Below, in pieces: positions 9,486-19,594 of a stretch of DNA of 64,000 bases; position 1 is the first letter of the stretch; each line of letters opens with the position of its first letter. Below the pieces are notes generated by a model. It saw only the letters and a list, made by a program, of their open reading frames with translations, was not told the DNA's origin and searched no databases. This DNA is from Scandinavium manionii (GTDB lineage: Bacteria; Pseudomonadota; Gammaproteobacteria; Enterobacterales; Enterobacteriaceae): assembly GCF_024764775.1 (NCBI RefSeq), contig NZ_JALIGC010000031.1, forward strand, positions 66,711 to 130,710, read 5' to 3'. Position numbers and translations under genes: made by a program.

Positions 9486-12400
9486 CTATGACTGATGGAA
9501 ACGAAAAACAGGCTGCAGGTAACGTTCTGCCTGCGTGATAATCGCTTCAACACTTTCAGGTTCAAGGGTTCGCCACAGGCGCTGGTACCAGACATCGGCC
9601 CCTTCACCGCGAATCACCATATTGCCTTCCCAGGCTTGCATGAACTTACTGCGCGCTTTCTGTTGTATTTCTTCATCCCATAAAATGACATTATTTTCGC
9701 TGTCATAACAGGCTTTCAACCATGCCCCCCCACTTTCAGGGAGGAACAGCAGTGGCTGAGACAGACCTTCACGATAACCCGCCACCAGCTCAGATAAATA
9801 TTTCATTGCCTCCTGCGCGGCCAGCGGTGGAAAGCGCCACTCACCTTCTTTACGCAGTAAAAGGCGGCTTTCACCGTCTCCGCCACTGGCGCAGTAGACA
9901 AGATGCTCCAGCCAAAGTTGCATCCCCTGTGAGACGTTCTGCAAAGACGGACGCCAGCGCAGCAGGCCGTCTGACTGTACCTGCGGCAGCCAGCCAGTGA
10001 TATTGACCTCGTCACATTGCAGGTCAATTTCCAGACTTTTCCCGGGTTTTCGCTGGACGCTTACCCGGTCGGCCAGGGCCTGCATCTCCTGACGTTGGTC
10101 ATCCCAGGCAATTTCGCCAAACGCGCCGTATGGCAGCTCGCCCCCGGCACGAAAACGACGGAACATCAGGCTGGCGTCCTGCTCTTCCACTAGCGTATTT
10201 ACCAGTTGCTGATTCAGCTGATAACGTGACAGACCTTCGAGAGTGAACGGCTCCGTTTCAGGAATTTCGTTCTCTTCAATGCGGAAATTCACCTGTAGGC
10301 GCATCTGGAAAAAAGCCCTGACAGGGTGCAGCCAGAAACGCTGCAGCTGTTCGAAAGGCAGCGTCTCGATAGGCACTGGCGGTAAAGGCTGGATAAATTC
10401 GCTGTGCGCTTCACCTTCCAGGCTCGCCGCTTTTAGCCATTCGCGGGCGTAGCTTTGCTTCTCGCCCGGCATGAAGTTGACGGCATCAAACGGCATTCGA
10501 CTGTGCTGATGGAGAATATGCGTTTTCACCCGCTGCTCACTTTCATCACAGTTGAGCATTTCGTCGCCCTGCAGGCAGTGGCTCTGTCCGATGTAATCGA
10601 CCAGCTCCTGCACCAGCACTGACGGATAGCGCTCACTGTTATCCTGAATAGACCGGCCTATATAGCTGATATACAGCTTTTGCTCGGCGGACATCAGCGC
10701 TTCCAGGAACAGATAGCGGTCATCATCCCGGCGACTACGATCGCCCCGTACCGGTTTCTGACTCATCAAATCAAAGCCCAGTGGCGCAAGTGCGCGTGGA
10801 TAAATGCCGTCGTTCATGCCCAGCAGGCAAACCACCTTGAAGGGAATAGAACGCATTGGCATCAGGGTACAGATGTTCACCGGGCCTGCGAGGAAACGCT
10901 GGCTGATACGCTCCTGATCGAGGCGCTGCGCCAGCTCGTCACGTAGCAGCGACAGCGGCACAGTTTCACCGTAGTGGGATTCCAGTCCCTGCTCGATAAT
11001 GCCCTGCCACTGCTGTTCAATTAGCGCCAGCGCCGCTTCGGTATCCGGATCCGGCAGGAAGAAGTCATTGAGCATTTCACGGCAGACAGGCAGCCAGTCG
11101 GAGAGCGCCCGCTCTTGCGTCAGGCGCAGGCGCCACTGGTTCAGTTTCATCAGCAACGACGCCAGATGGCCAACCAGTTCGGCGATTAATCCACTGGACT
11201 CATCGTACGGCAAAATTGCCTGCCACTCGCCCTGACTGCTTTCCATGGCGTAGCCGAGCAGCATGCGCGTCAGGCCAAAGCGCCAGGTGTGCTGGCCCGT
11301 CGGAGGCAAATCCCATTCACGAACGTTATCGTCGTCCATGCCCCAGCGAACGCCAGACTCGTTTACCCACAGTCTCAGGTAACGCAACCCCTCTTCATCG
11401 ATATTAAAGCGAGCCGCCAGGACAGGCACATCCAGCAGGGCGAGAATATCTTCACTGACGAATCGGCTGTCTGGCAGCGAGAGTAGTGTAATAAACGCCT
11501 GTAGTGCCGGATGGGATTGGCGCGCCCGACGGTCAGAGATGGCCCACGGCACATAACGATCGCCACTGGCGCTGCCGAACACGGCCTGAATAAACGGGCT
11601 GTAGCTGTCAATGTCAGAGACCATCACGATGATGTCGCGCGGGGACAACTCTTTATTTTCTTCCAGCATCGCCAGTAGGCGATCGTGCAGCACTTCCACT
11701 TCGCGCTGCGGGCTGTGACAGACGTGAATGCTCAGGCTGCGATCGTCTGGATCCAGCGTGCGTTTGCTGTCACTGCGAGCAAATTCTTCCGCAGTACGCC
11801 CGGCGACCGCGCTGTTCTGTAACTCCAGAATGTCATATTGCAGATTGTGCAACAGGTTATCCGGCTCAATATCGACGAAGGCATCCAGTTCCTGATAGCG
11901 TTCGAGCCCCGCCAGCAGGTAGATGTAATCCCGGCCAAGCTTGCCCCATGAGGCCAGCATCGGGTTACCGATATCCTGTTCGCCATCGGCATTAAACAAC
12001 GCAGGAGCCTGTTGGCTGTCGCGGAATAAGGGCAGCTCGCGCTGTTCACGGTGATGCCGACGCTGACGAGCCAGAAGCTTCGCCAGAAACGCCGGATCTT
12101 TAATGTCTCCCCAGTAATAACGACAGGGGTTGGTGAACAGCACATAAACGTCAACATGCTTGCCCAGAGCCTGAAGTGCCTGCAGATAGACCGGCGGCAG
12201 GGCTGAAATCCCGCAGATAAACACCCGGGACGGTAAACCCGTCGGAGGCTGTTCGCTGTTTTCCAGCGCGGTAATGAAGCGTTGATACAGGTTGGCACGA
12301 TGCCAGAGAGGCTGCCCCAACGCGGCGGTGTGTTCCACCAGCGCTTTCCACAATGGTGCCTGCCAAAGCTGCGCCTCATCAATGCCGTCAATGCGCTCGT

Positions 12401-12854
12401 CGGCTTCCCAGCGAGTTAACCATTCCGGGCGGTAAACCAGATACTGGTCATAGAGATCGGCTACGCGAGAAGCCAGCTGGAACAGCTTACGTTTGTCGCT
12501 ATCGTCTGACAGATACTGGCGCAACGGCGTGAACGCTTCCTGCTCAAGCATTCCGGGCAGCAGTGTCATCAACTTCCAGCTCATGCTTTGTTTATTAAAG
12601 GCACTTTGCTCGGGGATTTCCGGCAATACGCGAACAAACATGTCCCAGATAAAGCTGGCGGGAAGCGGAAAATCAATGTTAGCCGCGATGCCGAAACGCT
12701 TTGACAGTGTCATCTGCAGCCATTGGGCCATACCGGTACTTTGCACCAGCACCATTTCAGGTTCGAAGGGGTCGTTAAGCCGGTCCTGCTCAACAATAAA
12801 CTCCATCAATGCTTCCAGCACATCCAGACGGTTGGAGTGGTAGACCCGTAACAT
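9486..12854 (-). CDS. recC: Exodeoxyribonuclease V gamma subunit RecC
   Basis: Chi-recognition subunit of RecBCD. 1122 aa, the E. coli length, starting MLRVYHSNRLDVLEAL. It is a helicase-like and nuclease-like fold without catalytic residues, so no Walker motif is expected or seen. It lies 29 bp downstream of ppdC and is separated from ptrA by 126 bp, the only gap in the ppdA-to-recD gene string large enough to hold a promoter for ptrA-recB-recD. Confidence 0.97.
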   Translation of the reverse strand: MLRVYHSNRLDVLEALMEFIVEQDRLNDPFEPEMVLVQSTGMAQWLQMTLSKRFGIAANIDFPLPASFIWDMFVRVLPEIPEQSAFNKQSMSWKLMTLLPGMLEQEAFTPLRQYLSDDSDKRKLFQLASRVADLYDQYLVYRPEWLTRWEADERIDGIDEAQLWQAPLWKALVEHTAALGQPLWHRANLYQRFITALENSEQPPTGLPSRVFICGISALPPVYLQALQALGKHVDVYVLFTNPCRYYWGDIKDPAFLAKLLARQRRHHREQRELPLFRDSQQAPALFNADGEQDIGNPMLASWGKLGRDYIYLLAGLERYQELDAFVDIEPDNLLHNLQYDILELQNSAVAGRTAEEFARSDSKRTLDPDDRSLSIHVCHSPQREVEVLHDRLLAMLEENKELSPRDIIVMVSDIDSYSPFIQAVFGSASGDRYVPWAISDRRARQSHPALQAFITLLSLPDSRFVSEDILALLDVPVLAARFNIDEEGLRYLRLWVNESGVRWGMDDDNVREWDLPPTGQHTWRFGLTRMLLGYAMESSQGEWQAILPYDESSGLIAELVGHLASLLMKLNQWRLRLTQERALSDWLPVCREMLNDFFLPDPDTEAALALIEQQWQGIIEQGLESHYGETVPLSLLRDELAQRLDQERISQRFLAGPVNICTLMPMRSIPFKVVCLLGMNDGIYPRALAPLGFDLMSQKPVRGDRSRRDDDRYLFLEALMSAEQKLYISYIGRSIQDNSERYPSVLVQELVDYIGQSHCLQGDEMLNCDESEQRVKTHILHQHSRMPFDAVNFMPGEKQSYAREWLKAASLEGEAHSEFIQPLPPVPIETLPFEQLQRFWLHPVRAFFQMRLQVNFRIEENEIPETEPFTLEGLSRYQLNQQLVNTLVEEQDASLMFRRFRAGGELPYGAFGEIAWDDQRQEMQALADRVSVQRKPGKSLEIDLQCDEVNITGWLPQVQSDGLLRWRPSLQNVSQGMQLWLEHLVYCASGGDGESRLLLRKEGEWRFPPLAAQEAMKYLSELVAGYREGLSQPLLFLPESGGAWLKACYDSENNVILWDEEIQQKARSKFMQAWEGNMVIRGEGADVWYQRLWRTLEPESVEAIITQAERYLQPVFRFHQS

Positions 12855-12883
12855 ATTCGCTCCTGACGCTCGCGGTTAAGCCA

Positions 12884-13204
12884 TTAACTTTGTGGACAAT
12901 GAAGGCGAGACATTTGTCCCTGCCTCCCCACGGGGGTGGTGATCGTTACCGTGATGCTGACACATCTTTGGCGGCTTGTCTGCACACGGTTAAGCTGCCA
13001 GCCTTCGGGCATCGCGGCGGTATGGAACTGGCTGTGGTTCCATCCTTCGCGCCAAAGTTGTTGATACAAACTCAACTGCGCACCACCGACAGCAAGCTGG
13101 CTGTGTAAACCTGATAGCGCCGTAACCACCATCATCATCAACACCACACTCAACAGCACTTCGGGCAGGCTAAAACCCTGCTGTCGATTCAAGGATTCTG
13201 GCAT
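12884..13204 (-). CDS. ppdC: Prepilin peptidase-dependent protein C (type II pseudopilin-like)
   Basis: Short type IV pilin/pseudopilin-like protein of about 106 aa with a prepilin signature RQQGFSLPEVLLSVVLMM: cleavage G/F, Glu at +5, then a hydrophobic helix. I use the ATG at 13204 (MPESLN), which overlaps the end of ygdB by 16 bases and matches the E. coli PpdC layout. A longer reading frame starts at 13228. Fourth gene of the ppdA-ppdB-ygdB-ppdC set; the set resembles the minor pseudopilins of type II secretion or pilus systems. Function in enterobacteria is poorly defined. Confidence 0.9.
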   Translation of the reverse strand: MPESLNRQQGFSLPEVLLSVVLMMMVVTALSGLHSQLAVGGAQLSLYQQLWREGWNHSQFHTAAMPEGWQLNRVQTSRQRCVSITVTITTPVGRQGQMSRLHCPQS

Positions 13205-13596
13205 TGTGAGGCCTCTTTGCGCGGACAAAAATCACTCCAGCCGTTGCGGTCAACGTGCAGGGAATTGTCGTTAACTGAAGCCGTTTGCCACCGGATTTGC
13301 TCCCTGCAACGGGCAATCAACAACGCGGTACCATCAGCGAAAAACCGTAAGCACACTCGCCCGGCGAAACCAGGCAGGGTCTGGCATTGCAAGACCGGCG
13401 ACAGCGGCCAGGCAAACACGCGCCCCCACTCAAGCAATGACTCCGCTTCCATGCTGTCCTGAATTGCCTGTTTTTCCAGACTTGCCTGCGACAAACGGGC
13501 CTGATGCTGAATGCTGATACCTTGCAGCATCAGGCTGCCGAGGATGAGCATCAGTAACACCAGCATGAGTGACGACATCCCTTTTTCCCGGTTCAT
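13189..13596 (-). CDS. ygdB: YgdB, pseudopilin-operon membrane protein
   Basis: 135 aa, same length as E. coli YgdB. One N-terminal hydrophobic segment follows MNREKG (LMLVLLMLILGSLML), resembling a PilX/GspK-type minor pilin N-terminus but without a clean G/F-x4-E site. Conserved cysteines occur near the C-terminus (DFCPRKEASQC). It overlaps ppdB by 4 bases and ppdC by 16, so translation is coupled. Likely an accessory subunit of the PpdA-C pseudopilus-like complex; this is an inference from context. Confidence 0.9.
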   Translation of the reverse strand: MNREKGMSSLMLVLLMLILGSLMLQGISIQHQARLSQASLEKQAIQDSMEAESLLEWGRVFAWPLSPVLQCQTLPGFAGRVCLRFFADGTALLIARCREQIRWQTASVNDNSLHVDRNGWSDFCPRKEASQCQNP

Positions 13597-14150
13597 AGAT
13601 TGTGCCCCGTTACGCTATGGCTGGCACTCACCTGAACTGTAGGACGGCTCTTCAGATGTGCGGAAAGAGTCACGTCAAACTCAGGCGAAAACCCGCTAAT
13701 GTTATGTCGCTGAACCTTAAACTCATCGATGACAAGGAAATCGGGATCGGTCATTTTGTCCCACCCTTTAGCGTTGCAATCTGTCGCGCCGCGCAGCGTT
13801 TCCAGAGCGCCATTATTCAGCCTGAAACCTGTTACGTCAGAATTTGCTGCGGGGGCATCCTCCCAGACACCGTTGAGATTGCTGTCCCAACGAACCCGCA
13901 GGCACTGATTTTCAATAAGCACAGCTTCACCACTACAGGCTCCCCGGCAAAAACCGGCCCGTTGTAGATGCCGGGATACGGTAAACAGGCGCTGCCAGAT
14001 TTCCTCTTCAAGCACCTGTTGCTGGGTCTGTCGTAGAGTAGCCATTTGCAGTGCAGGTAAGAAACGCGCCGTCGCAAGCAGCAGGATGCTACCAATCGCC
14101 ATGGCTATCAGGACTTCAACTAACGAAAAACCCTGCTGATTTACTGACAT
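13593..14150 (-). CDS. ppdB: Prepilin peptidase-dependent protein B (pseudopilin-like)
   Basis: 185 aa from the ATG at 14150 (MSVNQQ). Prepilin motif QQGFSLVEVLIAMAIGS, with cleavage before Phe and Glu at mature position 5. The chosen start overlaps ppdA by 10 bases and gives the usual length; a longer frame upstream reads into ppdA coding sequence. Likely PilW/GspJ-like minor pseudopilin processed by a prepilin peptidase encoded elsewhere. Confidence 0.9.
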   Translation of the reverse strand: MSVNQQGFSLVEVLIAMAIGSILLLATARFLPALQMATLRQTQQQVLEEEIWQRLFTVSRHLQRAGFCRGACSGEAVLIENQCLRVRWDSNLNGVWEDAPAANSDVTGFRLNNGALETLRGATDCNAKGWDKMTDPDFLVIDEFKVQRHNISGFSPEFDVTLSAHLKSRPTVQVSASHSVTGHNL

Positions 14151-14611
14151 GATTTGTCGCTTCCTCCCTGACATAAACGTACGCGTCCCCAGCCAGAGAC
14201 AATCAAACTCCAACTTCCTGCACTGCTTTTGAGGGTGATATGCCCGGGCCAGGCGGTGCTTCGCAAACCGTAGAAACCCAGACCAGGCGTCATCTCGCTA
14301 AGTGTCACTTCCGGCCAACGTGGGCGTAATACATAAACGCTTTGCGCTGCGCAGCCAGCCCCCTCTTCACTCAGGGCATTCAGGCACCAGCCTTCCTCCG
14401 CGCGCTGTAAGCGAGGCAGGCGATCGCGACGATGCCAGCTCGCATCGTTACGCAGCATGACCAGATAATCTCTGACCTGGCCTGCGGTTTGCCATAGACG
14501 CTGCTGCTGCTGCCAACGCTGCCAGCCGTACAGCCCTCCACCGCTGAGAATAATCATCAGCGAGAGCGCAACCAGCATTTCAATAAGGGTGTAACCCTGT
14601 TCTCGTTTCAT
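14141..14611 (-). CDS. ppdA: Prepilin peptidase-dependent protein A (pseudopilin-like)
   Basis: 156 aa from the ATG at 14611 (MKREQGYTLIEMLVALSLM), the same length as E. coli PpdA. The G/Y cleavage site, +5 Glu and hydrophobic N-helix are clear, as in GspH/FimT-type minor pilins. First gene of the ppdA-ppdB-ygdB-ppdC-recC string; its promoter should lie in 14612-14740, just downstream of the thyA terminator. Confidence 0.92.
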   Translation of the reverse strand: MKREQGYTLIEMLVALSLMIILSGGGLYGWQRWQQQQRLWQTAGQVRDYLVMLRNDASWHRRDRLPRLQRAEEGWCLNALSEEGAGCAAQSVYVLRPRWPEVTLSEMTPGLGFYGLRSTAWPGHITLKSSAGSWSLIVSGWGRVRLCQGGSDKSCQ

Positions 14612-14740
14612 GGCCGCAATATGCAGTGGAAGGTTAATCAACGCGAACGGGAATTCCGCGTTTTACGGGCATGGTTCAGGGGAAATTTATCGGGTTGCAG
14701 CGGGTTACAGAAAAACAGGAAGAGTGCTTCAGAAAATGAA

Positions 14741-14761
14741 AACCGGCCACGTGGGCCGGTT
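14741..14761 (-). terminator. Rho-independent terminator of thyA
   Basis: 8-bp perfect stem AACCGGCC / GGCCGGTT with a short loop, followed on the minus strand by TTCATTTTC. It is placed about 14 bases past the thyA stop. Confidence 0.8.
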
Positions 14762-14774
14762 GATTTCAGGTGAT

Positions 14775-15569
14775 TTAAATCGCCACAGGCGCTTTAATAC
14801 CGGGGTGCGGGTCGTAGCCTTCAATCTCGAAATCATCGAACTGATAATCGAAGATAGACGCCGGCTTACGTTTGATAACCAGCTTCGGCAGCGCGCGAGG
14901 CTCACGGCTCAGTTGCAGATGCGTCTGGTCCATGTGATTGCTGTACAGGTGCGTGTCGCCCCCGGTCCAGACGAAGTCACCGACTTCGAGGTCACATTGC
15001 TGGGCCACCATATGCACCAACAGCGCGTAGCTTGCGATGTTAAACGGCAAGCCGAGGAACACATCGCAAGAACGCTGATACAACTGGCATGACAGCTTGC
15101 CGTCTGCCACGTAGAACTGGAAGAACGCGTGGCACGGAGCCAGCGCCATTTTGTCCAGCTCGCCGACGTTCCAGGCTGACACAATGATTCGACGCGAGTC
15201 GGGGTCATTTTTCAGCTGTTCGATGACCGTGGTGATTTGGTCAATATGGCGGCCATCTGGCGTTGGCCATGCGCGCCATTGCTTACCATATACCGGGCCC
15301 AGGTTTCCCTGATCGTCTGCCCATTCATCCCAGATGGAGACATTGTTTTCATGCAGATACGCAACGTTAGTGTCACCTTTCAGGAACCACAACAGCTCAT
15401 GGATGATGGAGCGTAAATGACAGCGCTTGGTCGTCACCAGCGGGAAACCATCCTGCAAGTTGAAGCGCATCTGGTGGCCGAAAATTGATAGCGTGCCGGT
15501 ACCGGTACGGTCATTTTTTGGGGTGCCCTCGTCGAGCACCTTCTGCATCAGTTCAAGATACTGTTTCAT
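14775..15569 (-). CDS. thyA: Thymidylate synthase
   Basis: Methylates dUMP to dTMP with 5,10-methylene-tetrahydrofolate in the cytoplasm. 264 aa, E. coli length. The catalytic Cys is in LAPCHAFFQFYV, and the dUMP-binding stretch YQRSCDVFLGLPFN is intact. The gene begins 6 bp after lgt, and in E. coli the two are co-transcribed; an intrinsic terminator follows. Confidence 0.99.
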   Translation of the reverse strand: MKQYLELMQKVLDEGTPKNDRTGTGTLSIFGHQMRFNLQDGFPLVTTKRCHLRSIIHELLWFLKGDTNVAYLHENNVSIWDEWADDQGNLGPVYGKQWRAWPTPDGRHIDQITTVIEQLKNDPDSRRIIVSAWNVGELDKMALAPCHAFFQFYVADGKLSCQLYQRSCDVFLGLPFNIASYALLVHMVAQQCDLEVGDFVWTGGDTHLYSNHMDQTHLQLSREPRALPKLVIKRKPASIFDYQFDDFEIEGYDPHPGIKAPVAI

Positions 15570-15575
15570 GCTTCC

Positions 15576-16451
15576 TCAGGAGACTTGTTGCTGTGGGCGA
15601 TGACGATACGCCCAAACCATCATAATGATACCTGCCAGAACCATCGGAATGGAGAGGATCTGCCCCATGCTGATGTACTGCACCCACTCACCGGTGAACT
15701 GCGCATCCGGCTGGCGGAAGAATTCGACGATGATGCGGAACAGACCGTAGCCAATCAGGAACAGGCCTGAAACAGAGCCCGTCGGGCGTGGCTTGCGGAT
15801 AAACAGGTTGAGGATGATAAACAGCACCACGCCTTCCAGCGCCAGTTCGTAAAGCTGCGATGCATGACGCGGCAGCACGCCGTACTGATCGAACAGAGAC
15901 TGCCATTCAGGATGCGACGGCAGTAACGCCAGGTCTTCCGCACGGGAGCCCGGGAACAGCATGGTGTAATGGAAGGAAGGGTCAACGCGGCCCCACAATT
16001 CACCGTTGATGAAGTTGCCCAGACGACCAGCGCCGAGACCAAACGGGATCAATGGTGCAATAAAGTCAGCAACCTGGAAGAAGGTGCGTTTCGTGCGCCT
16101 GGCAAAGACAATCATGACGACGATAACGCCAATCAGGCCGCCATGGAACGACATGCCGCCATCCCAGACACGGAACAGATACAGTGGATCGCTGAGGAAC
16201 ACCGGCATGTTGTAGAACAGGACATAGCCGATACGCCCGCCGAGGAATACCCCGAGGAATCCGGCGTACAGCAGGTTTTCAACTTCGTTCTTCGTCCAGC
16301 CGCTGCCCGGTCGGTTCGCCCTGCGAGACGCCAACCACATTGCGAAGATAAAGCCGACGAGATACATCAGTCCGTACCAGTGAAGCGCAACCGGTCCAAT
16401 GGAAAAAATCACCGGATCAAATTCCGGGAAATGCAGATAACCACTATTCAT
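15576..16451 (-). CDS. lgt: Phosphatidylglycerol-prolipoprotein diacylglyceryl transferase
   Basis: Inner-membrane enzyme that transfers diacylglyceryl from phosphatidylglycerol to the lipobox Cys of prolipoproteins, the first step of lipoprotein maturation. 291 aa as in E. coli, with about seven hydrophobic segments. The Lgt signature GRLGNFINGELWG and the HGGLIG motif with the essential His are present. It is upstream of thyA (6-bp gap) and 180 bp downstream of ptsP. One client, the YgdR lipoprotein, is encoded in this window. Confidence 0.98.
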   Translation of the reverse strand: MNSGYLHFPEFDPVIFSIGPVALHWYGLMYLVGFIFAMWLASRRANRPGSGWTKNEVENLLYAGFLGVFLGGRIGYVLFYNMPVFLSDPLYLFRVWDGGMSFHGGLIGVIVVMIVFARRTKRTFFQVADFIAPLIPFGLGAGRLGNFINGELWGRVDPSFHYTMLFPGSRAEDLALLPSHPEWQSLFDQYGVLPRHASQLYELALEGVVLFIILNLFIRKPRPTGSVSGLFLIGYGLFRIIVEFFRQPDAQFTGEWVQYISMGQILSIPMVLAGIIMMVWAYRHRPQQQVS

Positions 16452-16631
16452 CTGTCACCACAAGTGCTTGTTATTCCGCCGAAAGTGGTCAGCGGTAGAG
16501 ACGTGCAGCCTGAAGACTGCCCCAAAGGTGCGAATGATAGCACAAGGCAGTCGGCTGGGAGGCGCTGAAAGATGTAAAAGATATGTATAAACACGGGGCC
16601 AGCAGGCAGAGGCGCCGCCGGGAACTGACGT

Positions 16632-18878
16632 TTATCTGCCGCCGCGAATCAAGCCGCCAAGGCCCCGGCGTTCCATGAATGCCGCCACTTGATGGCGCAC
16701 TTCAGTCGCAAGTTGCGCATCCAGGCTGCGCTGTGCCAGGTTTTTCGCATCTTCCAGCTCGATGTGACGCAGCAAGTATTTCACGCGAGCCACCGAGCGT
16801 CCGTTCATCGACAGATGGCGGAAACCCAGGCCAATCAGGATAGTCACGCACATCGGGTCACCCGCCATTTCGCCGCATACGCGCAAGTCGATGTCGAGGC
16901 GCTCGGCGTCCTGAGCAATCATCGACAGTGCGCGAAGCAGCGCCGGGTGCAGGCTATCGTACATGCTGGCTACACGGGTATTGTTCCTGTCGACCGCCAG
17001 TAAATATTGCGTCAGATCGTTGGTTCCCACGGAGATGAAATCAACGCGGCGAGTCAGATGCGGCAACATGAATACCATTGATGGCACTTCCAGCATCACG
17101 CCGATCCGCGGTTTCGGGATCTCGTAGCCGATCATCTCTTCCACTTCGCGTCCAGCACGTTCAATCAGGCGTTTTGCCTCATCGACCTCATCAATACTGG
17201 TGACCATCGGCAGCAAAATGCTGAGATTACCCGTCGCGGCATTGGCACGCAGCATCGCGCGAACCTGAACCAGGAAGATCTCCGGCTGATCGAGCGTGAT
17301 GCGGATCCCGCGCCAACCGAGACATGGGTTTTCTTCGCTGATGGGCATGTACGGCAGTTGTTTGTCGGCCCCGACGTCCAGCGTTCGCAGTGTCACCGGT
17401 TTGTCGTTGAACATTTGCAACATGCCCTGATACTGGGCCACCTGCTCTTCTTCTGACGGGAAACCGCTTTGCAGCATGAACGGGATTTCAGTGCGATAGA
17501 GCCCGATGCCATCGATGCGGCTACCAAGCTTTTCTTCGTGCTCTGGGCTTAAACCGGCATTCAGCATTACTTTCACGCGTTCGCCGCTTTTCAGCTGCGC
17601 CGGACGATCAACGTCATCTTCCGCGATTCGGCTGAGTTCATTTTCTTCGGTCACCAGCCGTTGGTATTCCTGCAGGAGTACCGGCTCGGGATCGACCAGC
17701 AATTCACCGCGATAGCCATCGACCACCAGCATTCGGCCATGCAGCACCGAAGGCTGAATATCGGCGCCCATCACCGTCGGGATACCCAACGCGCGCACCA
17801 TAATGGCGGCATGAGAGTTCGCTGCGCCGTCGCGCACCACGACGCCCGTCAGTCTGTCCTGCGGCACTTCGGCAAGCGTGGTCGCCGAAAGCTCATCAGC
17901 CACCAGCACGAAGCGCTCCGGCCAGGCGTTTGGGCCCTGCACAGAGTCATCGAGATGGAAAAGCAGACGTTGACCCAGCGCCCGGAGATCGCCCGCACGC
18001 TCTTTAAGATAACCATCACTCAGGGCCGCGAACTGCGCAGCAAATTTTTCGATGATGGTTTTGACCGCCCATTCTGCTACCGAGCCTTTGTCCACTTCAG
18101 CGAACAGCTCTTTGCGCAGTCGCGCGTCTGATAACAGGTGTGAATAGAGATCAAAGATAGCCGCGGTTTCTTTCTGGGCTCCGGCCGCAAAACGCTTGCT
18201 GTAACGACGAAATTCTCCAGCCGCCTCTTCCAACGCACCGGTCAGACGTTCGCGCTCAAGCGCAGTGTCCAGCGTTGAGGCTTCGTACACCTGCTCCATC
18301 AACGGCAGTGTAGAATCCATCCAGCCCTGAGCAATCGCCACCCCGGATGCAGCCGCCAGTGCGCGAATGCGCGTTTGACGGTACTGACCAAACAGCGCCG
18401 TAAGCTGAGACTGAGAGAGGATCGCCGCCATTTGAGTGGCAAGCGTGACGAGGAAGGATTCTTCACTTTCGTCGAACTGACGCAGTTCGCGCTGCTGAAC
18501 CACCAGCACGCCAAGCAGTTGGCGACGCTGGATGATCGGCACGCCAAGAAATGCGCGGTACTTTTCTTCCTTTACGGAAGGAATATATTTGAAGCTCGGA
18601 TGCTTTTGCGCATCCGCGAGGTTAATGGGCTCCGCGAGGCGTCCCACCAGGCCAACGACACCTTCATCAAAGGCGAGTGTAATCGTTCGGCCGCGTGGCT
18701 TTTTCAGCCCGCGAGTGGCCATCAGGTAATAGCAGCGCCTGTCATGGTCAGCGAGATAAACCGAACACACTTCGGTTTCCATTGCCTGACAGATATCCGT
18801 TACCAGAATATCGAGCGCCTCGTTCACACGGGGCGCACTGGCCACTTTCTCGACTATTTCTCGCAACCGGGTGAGCAT
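16632..18878 (-). CDS. ptsP: Phosphoenolpyruvate-protein phosphotransferase PtsP (enzyme I-Ntr)
   Basis: Enzyme I of the nitrogen PTS; it passes phosphate from PEP to NPr and then to EIIA-Ntr. 748 aa, E. coli length. An N-terminal GAF domain (about residues 1-150) is followed by the EI N-domain with the active His in GAANSHAAIMVRALG and the C-terminal PEP-binding TIM barrel ending with the VCGEMAGDP signature. It is 12 bp after rppH and likely co-transcribed with it. It is distinct from the sugar PTS genes at 60-62.5 kb. Confidence 0.98.
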   Translation of the reverse strand: MLTRLREIVEKVASAPRVNEALDILVTDICQAMETEVCSVYLADHDRRCYYLMATRGLKKPRGRTITLAFDEGVVGLVGRLAEPINLADAQKHPSFKYIPSVKEEKYRAFLGVPIIQRRQLLGVLVVQQRELRQFDESEESFLVTLATQMAAILSQSQLTALFGQYRQTRIRALAAASGVAIAQGWMDSTLPLMEQVYEASTLDTALERERLTGALEEAAGEFRRYSKRFAAGAQKETAAIFDLYSHLLSDARLRKELFAEVDKGSVAEWAVKTIIEKFAAQFAALSDGYLKERAGDLRALGQRLLFHLDDSVQGPNAWPERFVLVADELSATTLAEVPQDRLTGVVVRDGAANSHAAIMVRALGIPTVMGADIQPSVLHGRMLVVDGYRGELLVDPEPVLLQEYQRLVTEENELSRIAEDDVDRPAQLKSGERVKVMLNAGLSPEHEEKLGSRIDGIGLYRTEIPFMLQSGFPSEEEQVAQYQGMLQMFNDKPVTLRTLDVGADKQLPYMPISEENPCLGWRGIRITLDQPEIFLVQVRAMLRANAATGNLSILLPMVTSIDEVDEAKRLIERAGREVEEMIGYEIPKPRIGVMLEVPSMVFMLPHLTRRVDFISVGTNDLTQYLLAVDRNNTRVASMYDSLHPALLRALSMIAQDAERLDIDLRVCGEMAGDPMCVTILIGLGFRHLSMNGRSVARVKYLLRHIELEDAKNLAQRSLDAQLATEVRHQVAAFMERRGLGGLIRGGR

Positions 18879-18890
18879 AATGTGCGTGGC

Positions 18891-19424
18891 TTAACCTCTT
18901 TTACGTCGATAAGCAGGGGCGGTGTTCTGCGGTTTGGGGGTACTTTCCGTCAGCGCCAGCACAACGCCTGCAAACTCCTTCATCACCCGACGGTAGACAT
19001 CACGTTTAAACGACACCACCTGACGCACCGGGTACCAGTAACTTACCCAGCGCCAACCATCGAATTCCGGGGTACTGCTGGTTTGCATGTTGATATCATC
19101 ATCGTTGCCTATCAACTGCAGGAGAAACCACTTTTGTTTCTGGCCGATACAAACCGGCTTTGTGTCCCAACGCACCAAACGTTTCGGTAACTTGTAACGC
19201 AACCAGTTCCGGGTAGAAGCCAGGATCCGCACATCTTTACGGCTTAACCCCACTTCTTCGAACAATTCCCGATACATCGCCTGCTCAGCGGACTCGCCTG
19301 GGTTTATCCCTCCTTGAGGGAATTGCCAGGAGTGTTGACCGTAACGCCTGGCCCACATTACCTGGCCCAGGCGGTTGCAGATTACAATTCCAACATTTGG
19401 GCGGTAGCCATCGTCATCAATCAC
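18891..19424 (-). CDS. rppH: RNA pyrophosphohydrolase RppH
   Basis: Nudix hydrolase that removes pyrophosphate from triphosphorylated mRNA 5' ends and so triggers RNase E decay. The Nudix box GGINPGESAEQAMYRELFEE continues into VGL. I place the start at the GTG at 19424 (read as VIDDDGYRPNVG), which matches the E. coli N-terminus and has an AGAGGT ribosome site 6 nt upstream. A longer frame up to 19511 would add 29 residues without family support. About 177 aa (E. coli 176). DARS2 lies immediately upstream. Confidence 0.95.
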   Translation of the reverse strand: MIDDDGYRPNVGIVICNRLGQVMWARRYGQHSWQFPQGGINPGESAEQAMYRELFEEVGLSRKDVRILASTRNWLRYKLPKRLVRWDTKPVCIGQKQKWFLLQLIGNDDDINMQTSSTPEFDGWRWVSYWYPVRQVVSFKRDVYRRVMKEFAGVVLALTESTPKPQNTAPAYRRKRG

Positions 19425-19594
19425 CGGACTACCTCTAAAAACAATTTTCAATGTGAATGATTGTTTCACACTCGCTGGAAACGGTAAACCACTCTCTTGC
19501 GGCGATAACACCGGATAACAATTGAATAACTCACAGCTATCATCAAAGTTATAAACAGATAGGACCGTCCCGGGACCATTTTATTCACTTTTTC